Assembly (NCBI RefSeq): GCF_038006205.1
Contig: NZ_JBBOUU010000002.1
Location: 1-64,000, forward strand
Length of the DNA stretch: 64,000 nucleotides
Direction: 5' to 3'
From: Solibacillus sp. FSL R7-0668
Lineage (GTDB): Bacteria; Bacillota; Bacilli; Bacillales_A; Planococcaceae
Shown: positions 52,049 through 60,108 of the stretch, in pieces
Layout of the letters: every line of letters begins with the position of its first letter
Numbering within the stretch: the first letter of the stretch is position 1
The notes under the pieces: model-generated
What the model was told of the DNA's origin: nothing
What the model saw: only the letters and a program-made list of their open reading frames with translations
Databases searched by the model: none
Program-made: the position numbers and the translations under genes

Positions 52049-52086
52049 ATTAATATATTAATAGATTTATATATTAATCAAGTAAA
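52047..52086 (+). repeat. Octamer array, 5 units
   Basis: AAATTAAT, ATATTAAT, AGATTTAT, ATATTAAT, CAAGTAAA in phase, then GGAG. Confidence 0.75.
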
Positions 52087-52097
52087 GGAGTGATTTG

Positions 52098-52343
52098 ATG
52101 CAGCTGACACTTGAGCGAAAGAAACAACTCGCCATGCTCACCTTAGTGATCGGTGCACTCGTTTGGGTACCGACATTACTCAAAGTACCAAGTCCTCTGT
52201 GGCTATTATCCTTTCCGCTTGGATTAATCGGTGCGTATTTTGCGTACAAGGCACGAGCCACATCGTTCATTGTATTAAACGTGCTACTATTCTTTAGTTA
52301 TTTTATTTTACTCGCTTTATTTATGTTTATACGAAGCTATTAA
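52098..52343 (+). CDS. Small membrane protein of the transfer operon
   Basis: An 81-residue protein with two or three hydrophobic segments (about 12-28, 33-48 and 56-76). Not recognised. AAAGGAG is 7 bases before the ATG at 52098. Confidence 0.7.
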   Translation: MQLTLERKKQLAMLTLVIGALVWVPTLLKVPSPLWLLSFPLGLIGAYFAYKARATSFIVLNVLLFFSYFILLALFMFIRSY

Positions 52344-52382
52344 TCAATAAGTTAGTTTATCAATTAATATATTAATTCATTA
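52335..52382 (+). repeat. Octamer array, 6 units
   Basis: CTATTAAT, CAATAAGT, TAGTTTAT, CAATTAAT, ATATTAAT, TCATTAAT in phase, beginning in the last codons of the preceding gene. Confidence 0.78.
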
Positions 52383-52405
52383 ATATGTGAGAGGATGTGA
52401 GAAAA

Positions 52406-53341
52406 GTGAGGCTAACCGATGACTTATACGGCAGCTATGAGCTAGAGACCGTCTTACAGGAATTAATTGAAACGAAGGAAATGCAGCGACTGAAAAGGGT
52501 ACATCAGGGCGGTGCGACGATTTTTGCGAATCCGAAATGGAACACCACCCGCTTTGAGCATTCGATTGGCACGATGCTTTGTATGAAGATGCTCGGGCAG
52601 CCACTGGATGTACAAATTCACGCCCTACTACACGATGTGTCGCATACCGCCTTTTCCCATGTTGTCGATCACGTGTACCGGCTAGAAGAAGAAAACTATC
52701 ATGAATTGATTTTTAAGGACGTGATTTATCAGTCTACCATCCCACTCATTTTGCAAAAGTATGAGCTAGATGCGGCACCGTTCATGAAAAGCCCGTTACT
52801 TGAAATCGACGGCCCGCATTTATCGGTAGACCGACTTGATTACACACTGCGGGATATGGTTCAGTACGGTTTTATTGACCTACTCGATGCTCACTGGTTT
52901 TTAGCCGCTGTTGGTGTCGTGAATCAGCAGCTGGTCATTATGAACATGACGCAGGCTGAGTGGTTTGTCGAAACGTTTTACAAACAAGTGTTTGATCTCT
53001 TTTTAGATGAACGTAATATTTGGGCATACGGTAAGTTCACAAGTATTTTGAGTCTCGCCCAGCAACTTGGCATCATCACAGAGCAAGATTTTCTACTCTC
53101 AGATGACGCCCTCTTTCAAAAGCTATGTAGCTGTGAAGATGCGACGTTACACGCGTCCATGATTGAATTAGTAGCAGGTACGAGTGAAGCGTATGACGCA
53201 AGTGTGAAGGAGCGTTATGTAGAGCCTGTTGTTTTAGAAAACGGACAGCTCGTAATAAGCACGAATCACTCGCCCTTCTTACAAGCATTGCAAACAGAGG
53301 CTCGGACTCGTTACGGTAGTTTTAATAAAGTAATCAATTAA
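52406..53341 (+). CDS. HD-domain phosphohydrolase
   Basis: A protein of about 311 residues of the HD/dNTPase-like superfamily. Metal ligands are in RFEHSIGT, HALLHDVSHTAFSH (HD) and the later Asp in SVDRLDYTLRDM. This resembles bacterial dGTPase/SAMHD1-like YwfO proteins. It may control nucleotide levels during transfer or serve in defence; not known. The start is uncertain: GTG 52406 and GTG 52397 are both possible. The stop lies in a long octamer array. Confidence 0.8.
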   Translation: MRLTDDLYGSYELETVLQELIETKEMQRLKRVHQGGATIFANPKWNTTRFEHSIGTMLCMKMLGQPLDVQIHALLHDVSHTAFSHVVDHVYRLEEENYHELIFKDVIYQSTIPLILQKYELDAAPFMKSPLLEIDGPHLSVDRLDYTLRDMVQYGFIDLLDAHWFLAAVGVVNQQLVIMNMTQAEWFVETFYKQVFDLFLDERNIWAYGKFTSILSLAQQLGIITEQDFLLSDDALFQKLCSCEDATLHASMIELVAGTSEAYDASVKERYVEPVVLENGQLVISTNHSPFLQALQTEARTRYGSFNKVIN

Positions 53342-53518
53342 TATATTTATTGATTAAAATGTTAATTAATTTAGATAGTAACGAATTAATAAAGTAATAC
53401 ATTTGTGTAGAAATACGTTTACCTAGAAACCGGTAAATGTGTTTTTTAATTTATAGAGAAATTCATTAATATATTAATCAATTTATTAGGTAATACATTA
53501 ATCGATTAATGAAAGGAG
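53335..53518 (+). repeat. Octamer array, about 23 units, before the coupling protein gene
   Basis: The whole gap can be read as 8-base units without slip: CAATTAAT, ATATTTAT, TGATTAAA, ATGTTAAT and so on, through GTAGAAAT, ACGTTTAC, CTAGAAAC, CGGTAAAT, to TCATTAAT, ATATTAAT, CAATTTAT, TAGGTAAT, ACATTAAT, CGATTAAT, GAAAGGAG. Even the less AT-rich middle (53407-53438) keeps phase. Confidence 0.8.
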
Positions 53519-53526
53519 TGAGGAGG

Positions 53527-55179
53527 GTGGATACATTACGTGCCGGCGAGCCGGTCATATGGGGAGGAAGTGATTGCTTTACGCATTTACTCATTTGCGG
53601 ACCCACACGATCCGGGAAAAGTGCCACCATCATCAAGCAGCAAATCTTTCAAATTTTAAGACAGAAGGCACGTGGCGTTGAGGTCGGCTTATCGGTCATC
53701 GAACCTAAGGGCGACCTCGCTGATTTTGTCGTGGAGTGCTGTGAGGTGATGGGGCTCGATTACACACACATTGACCCAACGAAAGAACATTCAGCGCGCT
53801 TTAACGTTATGGAGGGCAATATTGAGGACGTGGCGGAGGCAGCTGTGGTCGTCTTAAAGGGCTTGTTTGGACGACAGGAAGCGTTCTTTGCGACGATTCA
53901 AGAGCTATCGACGCGTAACGTCACAAAGCTGTTAAAAACGCTGTATGATGACGAACTCGATATTAGTGATGTACTGCTAACACTACGAGATGAGAAAATT
54001 TTAAAAAAACGTGTACGCGAATTGAGAGAGAAAGACCCAACCCATGACCTTGTGCATTTCTTTGAAAATGAGCTGCTCGGTAGTGAAAAGCAGGCACAGG
54101 TGTACAGACAGTTTATTTTAGGTTTACGTGCACAGCTTGAAAATATTTTATCAAACCACAACCTACGCAAAATCATGACGGGGAAATCCTCGATTGATAT
54201 TGATACGCATTTTGAAACAGGCGGGGTCTTAGCGGTGAATACAGCCCTCGGACTACTGCGAACAAGCGGGGATGCATTTGGCCAGTTTGTCACGATGCAT
54301 TTGCAAAACGGCACGTTTAGACGAAAGGGCAGTGAACGCTCGCGTATGCCTCACTTTTTAATCATTGATGAATATTCGCGTTACATGAACCCAGATGTGG
54401 AGATCTTTTTATCTCTTGCAGCGGAATATAAGGTTTCAGCGACACTCGCCATTCAGTCACTTGGGCAGCTAGCCGTGGAATCGGGTAAGCTGTCTGCCCA
54501 AAATATGAAACGTTCCATTTTGACGAACTGCCGTAGCAAAATTTGCTTTGGCGGTGTATCTATGGAAGATGCAAAAGAATTTGCGGAAGAATTCGGAAAG
54601 GATAAGGTGACGCTCAGGCAGTCAATGTATGAGCATCGTTTATTGATACCAAGCTTTTTCCCTAAAAGCTACCGTGATCAAGAGGCAGAGGAATTTCGTT
54701 TTGATCCAACCGATATCGCAGACGGGCTAGGTCGCTTTGAATACATTCATAAGCTAATGGTCGGTGGTGTCCCGCAAAAGCCAGGCGTCGCACGTGGAGA
54801 GTTTATTCCGGCGAACTGGCAAAAGAGGCGTTCTTGGGAGAGCAAATGGGCTCGATTTAAGGGTTTGTTTAGACGAAAAAGAGGTGTCCCTGCCGAACAG
54901 CCAGAGCCACTAGCTGAAAAAATTGAAGAACCAATTGTGGAACCTCCTTTAGAACCTGTAGTGGAAGAGGTAACCGAACCACTTGCTTCAGTAGAACTAC
55001 CTGTACAGGAAACTGAAACAAGTAATGAACCAAAGGAGCTACAAGCGGAAGCACTAGAGCGACCAAATTATGAAATCGAGGACGAGCATCCTGATATGCG
55101 GACTGTGGACCCAACGCCACTGCTGCGTAAGAAGAAACCACACGTGAAGCTAGAGGATGAGGATTTTTGGAAAAGTTGA
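53527..55179 (+). CDS. VirD4/TraG-type coupling protein
   Basis: A 550-residue ATPase. Walker A is ICGPTRSGKSATI (about 25-37); Walker B is HFLIIDEYSRYMNP (about 275). These fit VirD4/TraG coupling proteins that bring the relaxosome to the channel. Unlike most, it has no N-terminal membrane span. The last 110 residues are Pro/Glu-rich and disordered. The GTG at 53527 is used because AAAGGAG is 8 bases upstream; ATG 53509 lies before that site. Confidence 0.87.
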   Translation: MDTLRAGEPVIWGGSDCFTHLLICGPTRSGKSATIIKQQIFQILRQKARGVEVGLSVIEPKGDLADFVVECCEVMGLDYTHIDPTKEHSARFNVMEGNIEDVAEAAVVVLKGLFGRQEAFFATIQELSTRNVTKLLKTLYDDELDISDVLLTLRDEKILKKRVRELREKDPTHDLVHFFENELLGSEKQAQVYRQFILGLRAQLENILSNHNLRKIMTGKSSIDIDTHFETGGVLAVNTALGLLRTSGDAFGQFVTMHLQNGTFRRKGSERSRMPHFLIIDEYSRYMNPDVEIFLSLAAEYKVSATLAIQSLGQLAVESGKLSAQNMKRSILTNCRSKICFGGVSMEDAKEFAEEFGKDKVTLRQSMYEHRLLIPSFFPKSYRDQEAEEFRFDPTDIADGLGRFEYIHKLMVGGVPQKPGVARGEFIPANWQKRRSWESKWARFKGLFRRKRGVPAEQPEPLAEKIEEPIVEPPLEPVVEEVTEPLASVELPVQETETSNEPKELQAEALERPNYEIEDEHPDMRTVDPTPLLRKKKPHVKLEDEDFWKS

Positions 55180-55189
55180 ATAGATAAAT

Positions 55190-55253
55190 ATATTAATGAA
55201 TTAATGAGTTAACTAATAAAAAGGTTAATACATTTATGAATTAATCCAATTAA
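55190..55253 (+). repeat. Octamer array, 8 units
   Basis: ATATTAAT, GAATTAAT, GAGTTAAC, TAATAAAA, AGGTTAAT, ACATTTAT, GAATTAAT and a last unit shifted by one base. Confidence 0.75.
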
Positions 55254-55274
55254 AAATGAGAAAGGATGAGGACC

Positions 55275-56105
55275 ATGACAGAGCATACAACACAAGGACG
55301 CTTATTAGAGGGCTTTGACCCGAAGCGTATTCGCCACTTGGGACAAGAAGAACAGGAGCAGGATTGGTCACAAATTTTCAACTCTTATCAAAATGACTTT
55401 ATTTTAGAGGCAGAGCTAGAAGGCTTTGAAAAGATTTCAGAAAAAACATGCGGTGTGGCGTACTTAGATAACATACGTATTTTAATCCCGGTGGAGTTGT
55501 CAGGCTACGCAACGTATAAGGAATTTCGTGAATACGCAGGGCTGCGAATTAGCTTTATCGTCAAAGAGTTTGATCAGGACAAGGGCGTTGTCATCGGCTC
55601 ACGTAAGGAGGCACTTGCGAAAAAAGCGGAAATTACGCGTCGTAAGCTAAAAGAAGGGGACGTCATTTTAAGTGTCGTGCGTCGCATTTTAGCCAAAGAG
55701 GCGATTTTAGATATTGGTGGTATTGAAGTAAGCCTACCCGTTATGGAAATTCGCCATGGCTGGATTCAGTCGATTCAGCAGGAGCTTTCGGTCGGTGACG
55801 TAATTGAAGTAAAAGTGTTAGCGGTAACGGATACCGGAGTGACAGTTAGTGCCAAAGCGTTGCAGCAGGACCCGTGGGAATCGGATGTGATTGATCGTTT
55901 TAAAGTCGGCAACGAGTACATGGGACGTGTCACAGGAACAGCGGATTTCGGGAATTTCATTAACTTAGCACAAGGTGTAGATGCAATTGCACCGCATTTA
56001 AAGTTTGAACACGTGAAAATGAATGACCGAGTGCTCGTACGGATTCGTCATATTGACCGTAAGGAGCGCCGTATCGTCTCACGCATTGTAAAGGTGGGGA
56101 CGTAA
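55275..56105 (+). CDS. S1-domain RNA-binding protein
   Basis: A 276-residue protein with three S1-like repeats: about 50-110, 118-180 (GDVILSVVRRILAKEAILDIGG) and 200-275 (VGNEYMGRVTGTADFGNFINL...VLVRIRHID). It resembles RpsA-like RNA chaperones. It could bind AU-rich leader RNA of the same operon, an idea worth noting given the octamer arrays. GATGAGGA precedes the ATG at 55275. Confidence 0.8.
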   Translation: MTEHTTQGRLLEGFDPKRIRHLGQEEQEQDWSQIFNSYQNDFILEAELEGFEKISEKTCGVAYLDNIRILIPVELSGYATYKEFREYAGLRISFIVKEFDQDKGVVIGSRKEALAKKAEITRRKLKEGDVILSVVRRILAKEAILDIGGIEVSLPVMEIRHGWIQSIQQELSVGDVIEVKVLAVTDTGVTVSAKALQQDPWESDVIDRFKVGNEYMGRVTGTADFGNFINLAQGVDAIAPHLKFEHVKMNDRVLVRIRHIDRKERRIVSRIVKVGT

Positions 56106-56465
56106 ATGGAGCAGCTTAAAAAGATTCAAGCAAGTAATGTAGAGGTGGACTGGGCACTTGATACCCAGTTCCACCGTTACCTTTCAGACGAATTTAAAGA
56201 ATCGCCGTACTTAAAGATGGCTAGACGCGAAATGCAGAAAAACGTGCATAATTTTTTGGAGGATTTGTGGTATTACGGGTGTTTGTCGAAATCACAGGGA
56301 ATGAAATTATATGACTTACATCAGAAACAAATCTCAAGACTCATTCGTGATGAAAAAATCCTGAAGCATTTGGTGAATGGTATCACGTATTATACGTTGT
56401 CCTCATTTGGAGCAGTAATTTTGGATTTGGGGGAATATCAGGTTAATTATTGGCTTGAAAATTAA
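56106..56465 (+). CDS. Unknown protein at the end of the transfer operon
   Basis: A 119-residue soluble protein with a helical N-terminal half and a possible winged-helix (GMKLYDLHQKQISRLIRDEKILKHLVNGITYYTLSSFG). It starts directly after the previous stop. Perhaps a DNA-binding protein; not recognised. Confidence 0.65.
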   Translation: MEQLKKIQASNVEVDWALDTQFHRYLSDEFKESPYLKMARREMQKNVHNFLEDLWYYGCLSKSQGMKLYDLHQKQISRLIRDEKILKHLVNGITYYTLSSFGAVILDLGEYQVNYWLEN

Positions 56466-56503
56466 TTTAGGAGCGTTATCACATAGGTAATGACGCTCCT
56501 AAA
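56466..56503. terminator. Hairpin at the end of the transfer operon
   Basis: TTTAGGAGCGT pairs with ACGCTCCTAAA. T-tracts are short; it can serve both converging genes. Confidence 0.65.
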
Positions 56504-56511
56504 TTAGGATT

Positions 56512-57282
56512 TTAAATTGACCATACTTTAAATTCACTTAAATTTAAATCAAAGACCTTTAAAAATAGCTCTAAAAGATATAAACAATCTTGATCTTCAC
56601 CGCAAAAATCGGGAGAAAGTGCCACTGTAATCAAATCCCAATCTGTGTATGCTTTTAAAGCGGCTAAATCTGAAAAAATGACGTCTTCATTTTTTAAATC
56701 AGCGGTACGATAAAGAAGAGAATTGTTAAAATAGTCTAAGTCTAAATCCAAAATTTCATGCTGTTTTTCTTTAAAGGAAACAGTTTTTGAAATAAAATCT
56801 TGTACACCCATAAAACGTGAAATTGACTTTTCTTGCCCATTAATTAATTTAAAACATTTGAAAAGCATTAGCTCATTTGCATCTTCAGACATATCTTCAA
56901 CCGTAATTTCTTTAGTTGTTGCCTCTTTTTTATTTTCAGGATTGCTGACATAAATAATGTCTTGTATAGTTCCTCTTAAAAAACTAGGGATTATAAAATT
57001 ATCCATACGAAGTTCAGGTTCATACCTGTCTTCACCTTGCTCATAATTTACAATGTCAACTAAATCTTGTGGTGTAGAGGCTAATATTACATTTTGATTG
57101 AGAACTAATTCAGGTACATCATCTAAATGTGTATCTACGTGCACTAAGCAAGCATGCTCTTTAATAAACTTTTTGATTTTGTTATACTCCCATATGATAA
57201 ATGCCCATTTATGGTTAACCATTAAGTATATCGGCTTTTCTATATGTTTTACTACCCAGTTTTCATTCCTCAAATTAATCAT
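56512..57282 (-). CDS. UPF0489-family protein
   Basis: A 256-residue protein with LVHVDTHLDD (about 47-56) and ILDLDLDYF (about 190-198), the acidic metal-binding motifs of the UPF0489 family, which has an arginase/deacetylase-like fold. The reaction is unknown. AGGAGG lies before the ATG. The membrane protein gene 55 bases upstream on the same strand is probably cotranscribed. Codon use is more AT-rich than in the transfer genes, suggesting later acquisition. Confidence 0.72.
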   Translation of the reverse strand: MINLRNENWVVKHIEKPIYLMVNHKWAFIIWEYNKIKKFIKEHACLVHVDTHLDDVPELVLNQNVILASTPQDLVDIVNYEQGEDRYEPELRMDNFIIPSFLRGTIQDIIYVSNPENKKEATTKEITVEDMSEDANELMLFKCFKLINGQEKSISRFMGVQDFISKTVSFKEKQHEILDLDLDYFNNSLLYRTADLKNEDVIFSDLAALKAYTDWDLITVALSPDFCGEDQDCLYLLELFLKVFDLNLSEFKVWSI

Positions 57283-57337
57283 AAGTTCCTCCTAATTTAT
57301 TGGTTATTCATTTAATCCTAAGAAAAGCTCTATCAAG

Positions 57338-58120
57338 TTATTTAGTAGAGCTTAATTTTGAGATATATTTCATTTCAGCTTCACTCAGGATTTTCCGTTG
57401 TATAGGAATGCAAATAGTTAGAATGGCTAAAAAAATTGAAAATAATCCAATTAGATTTGAAGAATTAATAAATGCCCAATTTTTAATGTAGGCATGTACC
57501 TGTTCAAATAGTGGCCATGAAGCAAAATCTAATGATTTAAAAGCTAATAAACAAACATATAAATAAAATCCATAAATTGTAATGTGGATTCCGTAATGAA
57601 GAACTAAATAAGTCCCTTGTTTTTCAAGTGACATAAGGGGAGCTAAATTTTTCAACTTTATAGAGACGAAATGATCTTGATCGCCGTGAGTCGGAAAAAT
57701 CCTTTTTAGGTGCCAGTAGAATCCGTATTTTATCACAATAGTTAAATTGAGAAACCCAATTATACTAAGTAAAATTAATACGCTAACAGTTAAAATATTT
57801 TGAAGAAAAATAGATGTTTCAATTCGTGCAAGGACAACAATAAGGTAAATAAACAAGAAAATTTGGACGACATATAAAACCAATAATATTTTATATTTCA
57901 TGTTATAATTAGAAAATGTGCATCTAAAGAAGAAAATTGTGATTTTTATTAGAGATATTGACAAAATAATTAACAGAGCATATACTCTTATCTCCCCAGA
58001 TATAATGGGTACTGAAATTAATATTAGTGCAACTGCTTGTAAAAAGATAAGAACTAACTCGGTTTTTGATAAAAAATCTAATCTGGTTAGTTTAAGTACT
58101 GTTGAATGTATTTTTTTCAA
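57338..58120 (-). CDS. Polytopic membrane protein paired with UPF0489 gene
   Basis: A 260-residue protein with about six hydrophobic segments and a cytoplasmic loop containing THGDQDHF. Not recognised. The start is probably TTG at 58120 (GGAGC lies about 13 bases upstream). The pair membrane protein plus metal-dependent enzyme resembles effector/sensor pairs in defence islands, without proof. Confidence 0.6.
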   Translation of the reverse strand: MKKIHSTVLKLTRLDFLSKTELVLIFLQAVALILISVPIISGEIRVYALLIILSISLIKITIFFFRCTFSNYNMKYKILLVLYVVQIFLFIYLIVVLARIETSIFLQNILTVSVLILLSIIGFLNLTIVIKYGFYWHLKRIFPTHGDQDHFVSIKLKNLAPLMSLEKQGTYLVLHYGIHITIYGFYLYVCLLAFKSLDFASWPLFEQVHAYIKNWAFINSSNLIGLFSIFLAILTICIPIQRKILSEAEMKYISKLSSTK

Positions 58121-58174
58121 GTTTGTAAAATGCTCCTTATTTGGTATAATAACTATATATAGTATTTAAATTTA

Positions 58175-58202
58175 CGCTAAACACTAAATATTGTGTTTAG
58201 CG
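58175..58202. promoter_or_regulatory. Perfect 10-bp hairpin
   Basis: CGCTAAACAC and GTGTTTAGCG pair around an 8-base loop. It lies upstream of the membrane protein gene (minus strand) and before the CBASS promoter. No clean T-run follows, so operator or attenuator are both possible. Confidence 0.45.
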
Positions 58203-58274
58203 ACTTGTTTTTTATGGGTTTATTTCTTAAAATAGTTTATACTATTGATAGGAACTTACGTTTGGTGAAATTAC

Positions 58275-58303
58275 TTGCATTTTAAAAATGAGCTCAGTAT
58301 AAT
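58275..58303 (+). promoter_or_regulatory. Promoter of the CBASS unit
   Basis: TTGCAT (58275-58280), 17 bases and TATAAT (58298-58303). The transcript would have a leader of about 290 bases before the first gene at 58602. Confidence 0.55.
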
Positions 58304-58411
58304 GCAAATTACGCTTTGAAAAATCAGAATATAAATTTTATTTAAATTTATCTGTTATTAAATTATCTCAAGTTGGAAGGAGTGATGCAATGGGGGTAAA
58401 AACGAAAAAAA

Positions 58412-58536
58412 ACTGTAGATGGACTCCTTGCAGGGAGCCAACTACAGTCTAAGATTCAGAAGTACCAACTACTTCCGCCCACATCGCTTTTGCAGAAGCG
58501 ATAGTAGAGTTTTTAAATGAAAATTATCTGAATCTT
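58412..58536 (+). ncRNA. Structured leader RNA of the CBASS unit
   Basis: Two nested structures are visible. The first is ACTGTAG..GGACTCC-ttgca-GGGAGCC..CTACAGT (58412-58448). The second is closed by AAGATTCAG / CTGAATCTT (58451-58536), with CTACT / AGTAG and ATCGCTT-ttgcag-AAGCGAT inside. No terminator follows. No known riboswitch was recognised. Confidence 0.45.
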
Positions 58537-58601
58537 AACATATTTAGACCTCTCTTGCAAGGAAATGATAGAAATTTATCAAAACTTAAGGAGAGGATAC
58601 A

Positions 58602-58799
58602 ATGCAAGAGAACATTAAGGTTTGTAGTCCATTTATCACACGTAACGGAGTTCGGAAATATGCGACAGACTATGGTTTAAAAGCTTTTTGCTGGTACGTG
58701 ACTAGAGAGAAACACGAAGCGTATTTGGCTAAAAAAGCACTTCAAAAGCAAAAAAATGAAACGAAAAATACGAGTGATGAAGTAGCGAATGACAAATAA
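58602..58799 (+). CDS. Small unknown protein upstream of CBASS
   Basis: A 65-residue basic protein beginning KVCSPFITRNGVRKYATDYGLKAF, with a charged C-terminal tail. Not recognised. AGGAGAGGAT precedes the ATG. It may be an accessory gene of the CBASS unit. Confidence 0.6.
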   Translation: MQENIKVCSPFITRNGVRKYATDYGLKAFCWYVTREKHEAYLAKKALQKQKNETKNTSDEVANDK

Positions 58800-58865
58800 T
58801 TAATATATTGAGCTAGTAGTGGACGGATAGCTCTTCTTAAATAATATTTTAAGGGAGCGAATTAA

Positions 58866-59090
58866 ATGGGAAAAAATCAACATGTAACACTTAATAAAAA
58901 TGGAGGTTGGAATGTTAAAGGGGCTGGGAATGCTAAAGCAACAGTTAATGTTTCAACTCAAAAAGAGGCAATAAAAATTGCAACAGGCATAGCAAAGAAT
59001 CAAAAAAGCGAAGTTGTTATTCATAATCGTGAAGGCAAAATTCGTGAGAAAAATAGTTACGGAAACGATCCGTATCCACAGAAAGGTTGA
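58866..59090 (+). CDS. DUF2188 protein
   Basis: A 74-residue protein with the DUF2188 pattern (HVTLNKNGGWNVKGAGNAKAT...KEAIKIATGIAKNQKSEVVIHNREGKIREKNSYG). Its function is unknown. AAGGGAGCG precedes the ATG. Its stop overlaps the start of the nucleotidyltransferase (TGATG), so the two are translationally coupled, which makes an accessory role in CBASS plausible. Confidence 0.78.
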   Translation: MGKNQHVTLNKNGGWNVKGAGNAKATVNVSTQKEAIKIATGIAKNQKSEVVIHNREGKIREKNSYGNDPYPQKG

Positions 59091-60094
59091 TGGAATTTAT
59101 GAAAATGAACTCAACTTTAAACGGAAATAAAATGGTGTTTACTGAGGATATGCTAAATAATTATGCACAACCTTTGAGTGCGACAGAAGATCAACAATGT
59201 CAAAATGCTATTAGGATGGTAATTGACGCAATTAAGCCTTTAGGATTTAGTGAAACAAGAAGTGCTGTTGAGCGAATGTATGGTGAATCTCACGCTTACT
59301 ACCAAGAATTAAAATCAAACTACGGTAGTAGGAAAATAAAAGTGTTCTTACAGGGTTCTTATGCTAATAATACAAATGTTCGAACTCAAAGTGATGTAGA
59401 TATTGCTGTTGTTGAAGAAGATATTTTCCAAACAGCTTATCGTTCTGGTGTTACTGATTCTAATTATGGTTTTGTTACTGCTAGCCCTAGAACGAAAACT
59501 TTTAAAGATGAAGTGGAAGACGCATTAAAAAGTAAATTCGGTTCAGATGTAGAAAGAAAAAATAAATCTATAAAAATCAATGGCAACACTTATAGAAAAG
59601 ATGCTGACGGTGTTCCATGTAGAAGACATAAGGATTTTAGGTGGGATTTCGGTAATGACCCGAATAACTATGTTGGAGGCATTGTTATAATCGCTGATTC
59701 TGGTGAAAGAATAATCAATTACCCAGAGCAGCATATTAAAAATGGAAAAGAAAAAAATACAGCAACGAATTTTTATTATAAAAAGATGGTCCGTATCATA
59801 AAGAAAATGAAATATTTAATGTGTGAACAAGGTATTGATTCAGCAGATAAAGTGAGCTCATTTGCTTTGGAATCTTTAATGTGGAATATACCGAATGAAA
59901 AATATTTGGAGTTCAAGGATTATCGAAAAGTATATATGTTTGATAACTTAATAGAGTATCTTTATTCAAATCAGTATAATCTTGCAACTTATAAAGAAGC
60001 TAACGGTATTAAAGATTTATGTCCTACTCAAGAATTTATGACTAATATAAAAAATTTCATAAACGATCTTCGTCAATTTTACGGGTATCGATAA
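59090..60094 (+). CDS. CBASS CD-NTase (oligonucleotide cyclase)
   Basis: A protein of about 334 residues. The nucleotidyltransferase core is FLQGSYANNTNVRTQSDVDIAVV: GS motif (about 89-90) and DxD (about 101-103); a further Asp is near DADGVPCRR. The C-terminal half is helical (OAS-like). This is the arrangement of cGAS/DncV-like CD-NTases, which make cyclic oligonucleotides on phage infection. The effector gene follows 14 bases downstream. The ATG at 59090 overlaps the previous stop; ATG 59099 is an alternative. Clade (CdnB/E) cannot be fixed here. Confidence 0.85.
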   Translation: MEFMKMNSTLNGNKMVFTEDMLNNYAQPLSATEDQQCQNAIRMVIDAIKPLGFSETRSAVERMYGESHAYYQELKSNYGSRKIKVFLQGSYANNTNVRTQSDVDIAVVEEDIFQTAYRSGVTDSNYGFVTASPRTKTFKDEVEDALKSKFGSDVERKNKSIKINGNTYRKDADGVPCRRHKDFRWDFGNDPNNYVGGIVIIADSGERIINYPEQHIKNGKEKNTATNFYYKKMVRIIKKMKYLMCEQGIDSADKVSSFALESLMWNIPNEKYLEFKDYRKVYMFDNLIEYLYSNQYNLATYKEANGIKDLCPTQEFMTNIKNFINDLRQFYGYR

Positions 60095-60108
60095 GAAAGG
60101 ATAAGTAA

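Noticed and set aside
53898-54314. A 138-codon minus-strand frame inside the coupling-protein gene
   Set aside because: Ser/Phe-rich shadow frame of a gene with strong motifs; no start signal.
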